From contig CAZYAN010000037.1 in the NCBI GenBank assembly GCA_964645585.1, forward strand, positions 1-42,997: a DNA stretch of 42,997 nt. The letters run 5' to 3'. Positions 1 to 10,200 of the stretch are shown piece by piece (position 1 is the first letter of the stretch; every line of letters starts with the position of its first letter). The position numbers and the translations under genes were made by a program. Under the pieces are notes generated by a model that had not been told where the DNA came from, made no database searches, and saw only the letters and a program-made list of their open reading frames with translations. This DNA comes from DATGSL01 sp964645585 (GTDB lineage: Bacteria; Verrucomicrobiota; Verrucomicrobiia; Opitutales; T3Sed10-336).

Positions 1-11
1 GAAGGATCCGT

Positions 12-41
12 CAGGGTCAGACCTTGAATTAACACTTAACT
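12..41 (+). repeat. Left terminal inverted repeat
   Basis: It begins CAGGGTCAGACCTTG and is the reverse complement of 1122-1151 with one mismatch. The TAA stop codon of the transposase (29-31, minus strand) lies inside this repeat, so the coding frame runs into the element end. Confidence 0.85.
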
Positions 42-1093
42 GCAGATTCAGGAATCGGCGATACGGCTTCTCGCTCTCGGTCGAGGCGGCGTTGGATTTG
101 GAGTACTTGACGCGTGAGCCGCCGATCCGCTGCGATCCACGTGTCGAATTTTCGAGCTTGCACGCTGACCGCGGATCCCGAACCCATCTTGAGCAAGCGG
201 GCAACGTCTCTTTGAGTTTGGCCTCCATATCGAAGGAGGAATTTGGCTGCGATTGCCCGCAGTGGAGAGCCGCGCCGTCGCTGCATGAATGCTTCCGATT
301 CCGCTCCCAACTCCTCAGTCACCACCTTTAAAATCAGCTCCGGGTCCAACGCCGCCACCATCCGGCGATAGGAGATGTCTTCAGAGCATTTCCGACCGGC
401 CATCAGCTTCTGGTGAAGGCCCCCGATGAATTCCCGGAAACTCTCTCCGCCAATGCACAGGGGAGAAGCCGCCATGACTTCTCGCAGTTCCTGGTCATCC
501 TCAGCTAAGCCCGCCTCGACAAATTCTCGATAGCGGTCAGCTCGATTTTTCCCCCGACCTCCGATGTGCGCGATAACCGGTCCCGTTTCCAGAAATTTCC
601 ATCGGTTGCGAGCCCCGATATACTCGGGATAGCTGCTCCACGAATACGACCGCAGATACTCGACCCGCTTCCCGAGATCACGTTCTTTCCACGCTCCTAC
701 AAAAACTGGATTGAGATGAACATAGCGGGAAAGCTTCAAAAGGTAGTCATCTCCATCGACCACTTTTGCTTTGAACCTCCCGTCAAAGAGGTGTCCGTGC
801 CGACGGTGACGAAGATTGAAATAAATTGAATAAGAGGTAGTGAGCTTCTGCATGAATCGGGAGAGGTTTCCTCCCGGTGTCTCTAGCATCAGGTGAAAGT
901 GGTTGGCCATCAGACAAAATAAGTAAAGGCGCACATCATATTCCTTCACAGATTCCGCCAGACGATCCAGAAACCGTTGGTGGTCCTTGGGATCGCGAAA
1001 CAGCCTCAGCCGCTCATCGCGCCAACTCCCGAGCATCCGTCCAGTAACGTGGTAGATAGCTCCCGGATACTGCACTCGTAAAGCTCGTGCCAT
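29..1093 (-). CDS. REP-associated/IS200-like tyrosine transposase (Y1_Tnp) with C-terminal helix-turn-helix
   Basis: This is a 354-residue single-strand DNA transposase of the HUH superfamily. The two-histidine metal-binding motif is seen as N-H-F-H-L-M-L (His65, His67). The nucleophile should be a tyrosine in the following D-Y-L-L-K-L-S-R-Y-V-H-L-N-P block (Tyr117 or Tyr124), the usual place in RAYT proteins. These enzymes nick and rejoin single-stranded DNA at hairpin or repeat ends. The protein is much longer than IS200 TnpA (~150 aa). The extra ~150 residues end in a helix-turn-helix-like stretch (roughly 275-335, with GGQTQRDVARLL), as in the long RAYT-like proteins with a DnaA-like C-terminal domain. 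The ATG at 1093 gives a conserved N-terminus (MARALRVQYPGAIYHVTGR), and the frame looks intact. Its stop lies within the left inverted repeat. Confidence 0.88.
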   Translation of the reverse strand: MARALRVQYPGAIYHVTGRMLGSWRDERLRLFRDPKDHQRFLDRLAESVKEYDVRLYLFCLMANHFHLMLETPGGNLSRFMQKLTTSYSIYFNLRHRRHGHLFDGRFKAKVVDGDDYLLKLSRYVHLNPVFVGAWKERDLGKRVEYLRSYSWSSYPEYIGARNRWKFLETGPVIAHIGGRGKNRADRYREFVEAGLAEDDQELREVMAASPLCIGGESFREFIGGLHQKLMAGRKCSEDISYRRMVAALDPELILKVVTEELGAESEAFMQRRRGSPLRAIAAKFLLRYGGQTQRDVARLLKMGSGSAVSVQARKFDTWIAADRRLTRQVLQIQRRLDREREAVSPIPESAVKC

Positions 1094-1121
1094 AAGTGAT
1101 GAAAACGGAATCGCATTTTGG

Positions 1122-1151
1122 AGTAAAGTGTTAATTCAAGGTCTGACCCTG
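1122..1151 (-). repeat. Right terminal inverted repeat
   Basis: This is the mirror copy of the left repeat: 26 consecutive identical bases at the outer end, then one mismatch and three more matches. It lies 29 bp upstream of the transposase ATG, so it is also part of that gene's leader. Confidence 0.85.
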
Positions 1152-1205
1152 GCGTCGTTGAGTAGGAGTTACTCAGTTTGAGCATTTGATCTCGGGCGGT
1201 GCCTT

Positions 1206-1255
1206 CCAATTCTGGGACGGGTAAATACAGAACGCGCCACGCGCTTCCAGATTGG
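1206..1255 (+). promoter_or_regulatory. Nested inverted repeat in the leader of the giant gene
   Basis: CCAATTCTGG (1206-1215) can pair with CCAGATTGG (1247-1255), leaving one bulged T. Inside lies a small GCGC-CAC-GCGC hairpin (1234-1244). The structure ends nine bases before the ATG at 1265 and could mask or shape the translation start, for which no clear Shine-Dalgarno is visible. The function is inferred. Confidence 0.3.
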
Positions 1256-1264
1256 ATCCGAACC

Positions 1265-4200
1265 ATGAATACGCACTTTCACACCGAGTCGCAAGGCTGT
1301 GGCATTGGGCGGACGCGGGGTCTCGCGCGGATCGCCGGTCTTTGTTTGTACTTTTTAAACTTGGCTTTCGGCGCTGTCGCCGCGCCGGAAGCGGTGTATG
1401 TCGCGCTGGCGGAGGATTTCGCGATTGAGGCGGACAACGACGGGAGCTCCACGCTGAGCGCCGGAGATACTGTCGGCTGGCAAAGTAAGAATCAAGGGGC
1501 GGCGACCGGTTTGGAGTTTGGTTTTGATGCCTTTGTTTCCCCAATTGAGGCGCTGGCGGCGGTGGCGCCCGGCGGTGTGGTCCGGTTCGCCGGCGGCACT
1601 TATTTCCCGGGTGAAACGCTGCTAATCGAAAAGCGGGTCACCTTGATCGGCGACGGGGCGCAATCCACCCGTTTGAGCGGAAACGGAGAGCATCCGGTCG
1701 TTGTGGTCGAGTCGAGTCAGGCGGTAACGCTCCGCGATCTGACTATTGCCGACGGCTATACCTGGAGCGATTCCGGGAGCGGACTGATCGTCCGGGAAAA
1801 CGCGCGGGCCAACCTCCTTTTCTGCGAAGTCACCGGTTCCCGCGGGATGCCCGCCGTTTATTCGGAAGGTCAACTCCGGATCGCCCATTCGACCATCCGG
1901 AATAACGACGTCGACGCCGTGCATGCCATGGCCTGGGAAGGATCCACGTCGGAGATGTGGATCGATAACAGCACGATTCATTCGAACGAGGGAATCGGGG
2001 TTTTCGCCTGGGGACGGGTCTGGATTCGGAGTTCCACTATCGCGCTAAATATTACATACGACGGTAACCGCGGCGGAATCCTTTCAGTTCCGTCGCCTTA
2101 TGGAGGACGAATGGGCGAGGTGCACCTGTTCAATTCCGCCGTGGTGGGCAACGGTTCGCAATTTCCGCTGGATCTCAGCGGCAAGGTGATCGCCCGTCAC
2201 AGTCTGATCGGGGCTATTGGGGATAGCGACGGGATCGAAGACGGAATCGACGGGAACATTATCGCCGCTGACGAAAATGGCGTCATTCCTGTTCACACGC
2301 TGCTGGAACCGCTCTCGCTCTCTTTCGGCGGCCAGACGATGACGGCTCCGCCGGCTTTTGGCAGTCCGTTGCTTCACGCTGGATCGATCGAGCATTTGCC
2401 GGCCGATATCTTCGATCTCGATGGCGACGGCGACACGGTTGAGCCGGTTCCCTGCGACCAGCGGGGGGAAGGATTTTCCCGAGTCACGGACGGAGCGGTT
2501 TCGATCGGCGCGGTGAATACGCACCGATGGACTGTCCTGGTCGACGAAGTTTACGTAGCGGAACCGGAAGCCTTCATCCTCGACGAGGACAACGACGGCG
2601 ATTCGGTTTTGAGCGCGGGTGATACAGTCACTTGGCAAAGTGAAAATCAGGGAACCGTCTCCGGCTTGGTGTTGGGTGAGAGTGCGTTTCTCTCACCGGC
2701 GGCGGCGGTGGAGGCGGTTGCACCCGGCGGCACGGTCCGAATCGCGAGCGGAACCTATCTGCCGACTCACTCTGTTCCCGGGAAGCATGAAATCCACATC
2801 CGCAACGATGTCACCTTGATCGGTGACGGCGCGCAAAATACGTATTTGGACGGCAATGACATCGGGCTGCTCATTCTGGTCGATGCCGGTGCCGCGGCCA
2901 CAATACGCGATCTGACCCTTACACGTGCCTTTGATTACGACGACCTGGCTGACGGAAGCGCTCTGCAAGTCGGCGAATCGGCGCAGGCGACGCTCGCCTT
3001 TTGCGAGGTCACCCATTCCTATGGATTCGGAATCATATCGTCCGAGGGGAATCTCCGAATCCTTCACAGCACGATTCGGCATAACCGGTCCACCGCCATC
3101 CGTTCGAACGGCGCATCCGCGGAACTGAGAATCGACAACAGCACAATCCATTCGAACGAGCGAACTGGCGTCTCGATCGAAAGTTCCGCTTGGATACGCA
3201 ACTCCACGATCGCGGGAAACTCATTGGGAGGAATTTCTTGTGAGTACTCGGACAACGTGAACCTGCACAATTCCGTGGTGGCGGGTAATGTTTCCTGGGG
3301 CAGCGCCCCGCAGGAAATTGTCGGCCAGATCCATGCCGCCGGATTCAATGCGATCGGGGATCCGGCGACCAGCGGGGGCATTGTGGACGGGGAGAACGGG
3401 AACATCGTCGGTATTGAGGGAACGGATACTGCCGCGTATTCAGATTGGCTTGGCGACCTGACGCTGATCAACGGCGGCTGGACGATGACGGCCGCGCCCG
3501 TTTCCGGGAGTCCGTTGCTTCAAGCCGGGAGCGCGGACTTTATCCCGACGGACCTTCTCGATTTGGACGGCGACGATGACACCGAAGAACCAGTCCCTTA
3601 TGACCAGCGCGGGGAGGGATTTCCGAGGGTTTCGGAGAGCGTCGTTTCAATCGGTGCTGTCGACGCCCCGATGCCGGATACCGTGTATGTCGGGACGGCC
3701 GACAGCTTTACGATCGAAACGGATCGCGGTGCTTCCGGTCTGAGTTTCGGAGATACGGTCACGTGGCAAAGTGAAAGCCAAGGTCCGGTTTCCGGTTTGC
3801 GATTCGGCAGCGACGCGTTGCTGTCGTTGGCTGAAGCTCTGCAAGCGGTGCCCACAGGCGGGACGATCCGAATCGCTTCGGGTGTTTATATGCCGGACCA
3901 CCCGGTCACGATCGCGAAAGACGTTACGCTGGTCGGTGATGGCGCGCAGAACACGTTTGTGGATGGCAACGGTGAACACGATTTCCTCCTTACGGTTGGC
4001 GAAGACGTCACGGCGATCGTGCGCGATCTGACTCTGACTGGCGGCGGCATCGGCGGAGCCGTCATGGTTTCTGATGACGCGGAGGGGATCTTCGCGTTTT
4101 GCGAGATCACCGGTTCCACGGGGGCCGGGGTTGTCTCGGACGGGCGCTTCCGGCTCCTGAACAGCACGATTTGGGGCAATGACGGGGGCGGGGTCATCGT

Positions 4201-7200
4201 CAATTTTGCGGAGGTCGAGACGTGGGTCGAGAACAGCACCATCCACTCGAATAAAGGGAACGGTATTCAGGTTCGCCGCGGCTCGGCCTGGATCCGCAAT
4301 TCTACCATCGCTCAAAACACTGGAGTTGGCGTTCGTAAGGAAAATGCTTCAACCGAGGTGCATCTGTGGAACACCGCCGTGGTCGACAATGGGGCGGGCA
4401 TTTCGGGAACGATGGCGTCCGCGCACCACAGCCTCGTCTCCGTTTCCGATTGGACCGGTGGACTCGTGGATGGAGAAAACGGCAACATCGTTGGTATCGG
4501 CGGGGAAGATGAGATCGCGTATGAAGATTTATTGGAACCGCTCTCCCTTGCATACGGCGGACAGACGAGGACGGCTCCGCCGGTGTTCGGCAGCCGGTTG
4601 CTCGAAGCCGGCTCGGCCGCTCATCGGCCGAGCGATTTTCTGGATTTTGACGGAAACGGCGTCACTGAAGAGCCGATTCCGTACGATCAGCGCGGCGAAG
4701 GGTTTTCCCGCGTGTGGGGAGCAAGCGTTTCCATCGGCGCGGTGGATACGCACAAGTGGCACGATGCGATGCGGGACGTTTACGTGGCGATGCCGTCAGG
4801 CTTCACGATTGATGTCGACACCGGTGATCCTGGCCTGAGCTTAGGCGATCAGGTCACGTGGCTAAGTATGAACCAGGGAACGGTCTCCGGACTTGTTTTC
4901 GGAATCAATGCGTTTCGTACTCCGACCGAGGCTCTGGAAGCGGTGACCGCCGGCGGGACGATCCGGATTGCGAGCGGCATGTATGGTACGAATTTCGCGG
5001 GCGTCGGCATGGATATTGCCAAGGACGTCACTATAGCCGGAGACGGTGCCCAAATAACGCATCTGAATGGAGGGGGTAAATTTAATGGAGTTTGGGTTCA
5101 AGATGCGGCCGATGTGATCATCCGCGATCTGACCATTGCGGATATTCAGGACCTGAGTGAAACAACACCGGGGCACGCGCTCACGGTCGCGGATCCCGAT
5201 GCGCGTGTGACGCTGGCCTTTTGCGAGATCATCAATTCCGGTGACTCCCGCTCAGCCGCGGTTGTTTCTTCGATCGGCAAACTCCGGATTTTGAACTCCA
5301 CCATTCGAGAGAACGTTGCAGGCGCGATTCGAATTGACGATTCCCGGTCCGAAACATGGATCGGCAACAGTACGATTTATTCAAACGGTGGACGGGGAAT
5401 TCTTGTCGAAGACGGGAGCGGCCCGGTCCGGATTTATAATTCCACCATTGCGGGCAATTCGGACTACGGGATTTATCAGGCCGCCTCTGGCGATGTGCGC
5501 CTTTATAATACCGCGGTGGCGGGGAACTTTTCTCATGTTACTCCGAACGATATTTACGGCTCCCTGCAAGCTGCTTACCACAGTTTGATCGGCGATGCCG
5601 CAACCGCCGGCGGTATCGAAGACGGTGTTAATGGCAACATCGTCGGCATCGACGGCGAAGGCACGATTCCGTATGCTTCGCTGTTCGGACCGCTTTCCAT
5701 CTCAAACGGGGGAACGACCAGAACCGCGGCGCCGGTGGCGGGCAGTCCGTTGCTTCAGGCTGGCGCCGCCGAATATATTCCGACGGATTTCCTTGATCTC
5801 GACGGTGACGGCGACACGGAGGAGCCGATTCCCTACGATCAGCGCGGGCAGGGATTTCCCCGCGTGTGGGCGAGCCGCGTCTCGATCGGCGCGGTCGACG
5901 CGCCGAGATGGCGCGGTTTGATGGAGCGGGTTTACGTCGCGGCGGCGGAGGATTTTGAAATCGAAATCGACGCTGGCGATCCCGGACTTACGTTCGGCGA
6001 TACCGTCGCATTCGGCGATGTTTCCGGTTTGGTCTACGGGATGGACGCCACCACCACGCTGGCGGAGGCGCTGGACGCGGCGGCACCGGGCGGAACGATT
6101 TATCTGCCGGCTGGCCGTTTGCTGCCGGGCGAAACGATTGTTATCGACAAGGATCTTACGCTGATCGGGAAAGGTGCCCGGACGACGTTTATTGATGGCA
6201 ATGGCGGACACCGGATCATCGACGTTACAGGAAATGCCAATGTCGATTTTCATCACCTGACTTTGACAGGCGGCCGGAGTCCGGACGACGATCCCGGCGG
6301 AGCCGCCTTGCGAATCTCGGCGGATGCCCACGTCAGGATGGGGTATTGCGAGATCACCGATTCCCGGGGTGAAAGCGCGGTTTCGGCTGAGGGACGGTTC
6401 CGGTTTTTGAGCGGCACGATTCGGGACAATCAGGGAACCGCTATTCGCGCGGACGCGACAACCGCTGGACGAGTCTGGTTCGACAACAGCACGATGTTCG
6501 GGAATCACGGAAGCGGCGCGGCGGGAGGTATTCAGTTTTCCGGCGGGCAGGTTTGGGTAAGGAATTCGAGTGTCGTGTTGAACACATCCTCTCCCGGCAG
6601 TCCTGCGGGAGGGATCGCGCGGACGGATTCGGGGCAATTGCATCTGCGCAATTCCGTCGTGGCGGGAAACACGATTGAAGAGACTCCGGCCGATATCGCG
6701 GGAGAAGTGAATGTTTCCAATTTTATCCGCAACAGCCTGATCGGCGACGCGGCGACCAGCGGCGGAGTCGTGGATGGAGACAATGGCAACATTGTCGGCA
6801 TCGGCGGCGAGGGCACCCTCCCTTATACACAACTGCTTGGAGCGCCGGCTTTCCTATATGGCGGGCCGACAATGACGGTGGCGCCTGTGCCGGGAAGCCC
6901 GTTGCTCGCGGCGGGAATCGTCTCTCAATTGCCGCCGGACAACCTCGACTTCGATTCCGATGAGAATACCGCAGAGGGAATTCCCTACGATCAGCGCGGC
7001 GAAGGCTTTTTGCGAGTATCGGAGGACGAAACCGTTTCGATCGGCGCGGTGGAAACGGCGATGACGGCGGTTGCGTATGTCGCGCTTGCGGATGATTTCA
7101 TCATCGAATCGGACAATGGCGATCCAGGCTTGGGCGCGGGCGACATCGTCACCTGGCAAAGCGTGAACCAGGGCACGGCATCGGGGTTGGTGTTTGGCGA

Positions 7201-10200
7201 GAACGCGTTTGCGTCGCTGCCGTCGGCCGTGGAGGGGGTGGTTGCCGGGGGTACGATTCGAATCGCCGCCGGCACGTACACCTCAGGTCAGCATATAGAC
7301 ATTCGAAAAGATATTACTTTAATCGGAGATGGTGCCCAATACACGATCTTGGATGAAAAAAGGGAAAACCTCGGTATAAGGGTCATTGGGCCGTCCTCGG
7401 CGACGATTCTCCATTTGACAATCACCAATGCCAACCACCCCGTCTTGCACTTTCCGGGAGCTGCTCTCACCGTTTCGGATGGCGCGCAAGCGATCCTCGC
7501 TTTCTGTGAAATTACCAATTCGGGCGATATGGGTCAGCCGGGTATAGGTTCGGATGGCTGGCTTTGGTTGTCGAATTGTACGATCCGAAATAATCCCGGA
7601 GAAGGAGTGCGCATCGGGGCCGGGGCTCAATCGACATGGATCGATAACAGCACGATTCATTCGAACGGAGGGACTGGAATTTATGCCGACGCTGGGCCGG
7701 TATATATTAGAAATTGTACAGTCGCGCTGAATCAAAGGTACGGAATCTTCGCTCATCAAACCTTGAGCGAGGTAAATCTGTATAACTCCGCGGTAGTCGA
7801 CAACACGTACGACGGGGCGCCGTACGAAATTCAAGGGCCCCTTCATCTTGCTTTTAATAATTTGATCAGTGATGTGGCGCACACCGGCGGGATTGCGCAT
7901 GGGATCGACGGCAACATCGTCGGCATCGAAGGCGCCGGAACGATCCCGTACGCGGACGTGCTCGAACCGCTTTCTTTGGAGAACGGGGGAACGACCATGA
8001 CGGCGGCGCCGGTGCCGGGGAGTCGGCTGCTGCAGGCGGGTGCCGCCGAGTATATGCCGCTGGACTATCTCGATCTCGACGGCGACGGCGACACAGAGGA
8101 GCCGGCGCCCTGCGATCAGCGCGGTCCGGGATTTCCCCGCGTCTGGGCGAGTTACGTTTCGATCGGCGCGGTCGATGCTCCGATCTGGCGTGATTCGATG
8201 GAGGAGGTGTACGTCGCGGCGGCGGAGGATTTGGTGATCGAAATGGACGCCGGCGAACCCGGACTCGGTTTCGGGGACACGGTCGGACTGGGCGAGGTTT
8301 CCGGTCTGGTTTTCGGTATGGACGCGGTTACCACGCTGGTGGAGGCGCTGGACGCGGTCGCGCCGGGAGGGACGATTTATCTCCCAGCCGGACGCTTTTT
8401 GCCGGGCGAAACAATCGTTGTCGACAAGGATTTCACGCTGATCGGAACAGGGGCGCGGGAGACGGTTATCGATGGCAGCGGCGAGCATCGGATCTTCGAT
8501 GTGCCGGGAAATTATTCAATCGATTTTCACCACTTGACGCTGACCGGCGGCCGGAGTCCGGAAGACGATCCGGGCGGCGACGCGCTGCGAATCGCAGCCG
8601 GCGCGGAAGTCCGAATGGGCTATTGTGAGATCACCGGTTCCCTGGGCGAGAGCGCGGTTTCGGCGGCGGGGCGGTTCCGGTTTCTGAGCGGGGCGATCCG
8701 CGACAATGCAGGGACCGCGATTCGCGCCGATACCACATCGGGCGGACGGGTCTGGTTCGACAACAGCACAATGACCGGGAATCACGGGACCGGGGCGGCG
8801 GGAGGCATTCAGTTTTCGGGCGGTCAGGTCTGGGTGAGAAATTCGACCATCGTGCTGAACAGCGCCTCTTCGGGAAGTTTGGCGGCCGGAATTGTGCGGG
8901 CTGGTTCGGGGCGGCTGTCCCTGTATAATTCCGTGGTGGCCGGCAACAGGATCGGCGAGACGCCGGCCGACATCGGGGGAGAAGTTTACAACTCGTTTAT
9001 CCAATCGAGCCTGATCGCCGATCCTGCGAGCAGCGGCGGAATCGTGCATGGGGAGCAAGGCAATGTCGTCGGCCTCGACGGGCTTGAACTGATTCCATAC
9101 TCGGACCTGCTGGGAGCGCCTTCGTATTCGTACGGTGGATCGACCCTGGCGGCGGCGCCGGTGCCGGGAAGTCCGCTGCTCGGCGCCGGGAATCCCGATC
9201 TCCTTCCGCCCGACAACCTCGATTTCGATTCGGACAGCGATACGAACGAAGGAATTCCCTCCGATCAGCGCGGCGCGGAGTACCCCCGCTTGTCGCCGGA
9301 GGAAACCGTTTCCATCGGAGCTGTCGAGGGAAACCTCTGGAGCGGGCGTGCGCCGTCGACGGTATACGTCGCGGAGGAGGACGATTTTCTGATCGAGATC
9401 GATCCGGATGGCGACGGTTTGAGTATCGGGGACCGCGTAACGTGGCTGAGTGTGAACCAAGGAACGGTGTCTGGTTTGGTGTATGGGGTGGACGCGCTCG
9501 CTTCGCTAAAGGAAGCGGTGGAGGAAGCGGTGGCGACCGCCGGCACGGTCCGGATCGCGGCAGGCACCTACACATCGGATCAGTATATAATGATTCAAAG
9601 AGATCTCACGTTGATCGGAGATGGTGCCCAACACACGATTTTGGATCAGAAAAGAAAGAACAATGCCCTTTGGGTCCGTTCGAGTGCCGTTGCGACAATT
9701 CGCCATCTGACGATTACCAATGCCGACCATCCCTTCGAACACATATCGGGAACTGCTGTCGCGGTTGGGGGTGGCGCAAAAGCGATTCTTGCTTTCTGTG
9801 AAATTACCAATTCGGGCAGGCAAGCCGTTCCGGGCGTGGGTTCGCATGGCTCACTTTGGATGTCGAATTGCACGGTCCGAAATAATCTGGGAGCGGGAGT
9901 TCGCATTTGGTCGGGCGGTGGAACGACATCGATCAATAACAGCACGATTCATTCAAACGGAGGAAGTGGTATTCATGCCGACGGTGGTCCGGTGGAGATT
10001 AGAAACTCTACAATCGCCCTGAATCGAACGTACGGAATTTTCGCTCACTACAGCTTGAGCGAGGTAAATCTGTATAACTCCGCGGTTGTTGGCAACGCGC
10101 GGCAAGGCCCGTCGTACGGAGTTCCCGGATCTTTTCATCTTGCTTATAATAATCTTATCGATGACGCAGCGCACCCGGGTGGGATTGCGCACGGCGTCAA

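Larger units (their letters stand above)
12..1151. mobile_element. IS-like element with a Y1/HUH transposase and ~30-bp terminal inverted repeats
   Basis: A compact 1.14-kb unit consists of one transposase gene on the minus strand bounded by inverted repeats at 12-41 and 1122-1151. The outer 26 bases are identical and 29 of 30 match overall. I see no target-site duplication: the flanks differ (gatccgt on the left, gcgtcgttg on the right). Classical IS200/IS605 elements with this transposase class have subterminal hairpins and no true terminal inverted repeats. The arrangement is closer to RAYT-type genes mobilising or flanked by palindromic repeats. The right end lies 113 bp before the likely start codon of the giant surface-protein gene. 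Confidence 0.8.

Noticed and set aside
1219..1266. TTCGGATCC stretch resembling a tRNA T-loop on the minus strand
   Set aside because: The T-stem does not pair, and no anticodon or acceptor stem can be built around it.
5702..9460. Long minus-strand frames inside the giant gene (5702-6832, 7319-8488, 8516-9460)
   Set aside because: They recur at the same phase in each repeat unit and mirror its periodicity. They are Arg-rich shadows, not genes.
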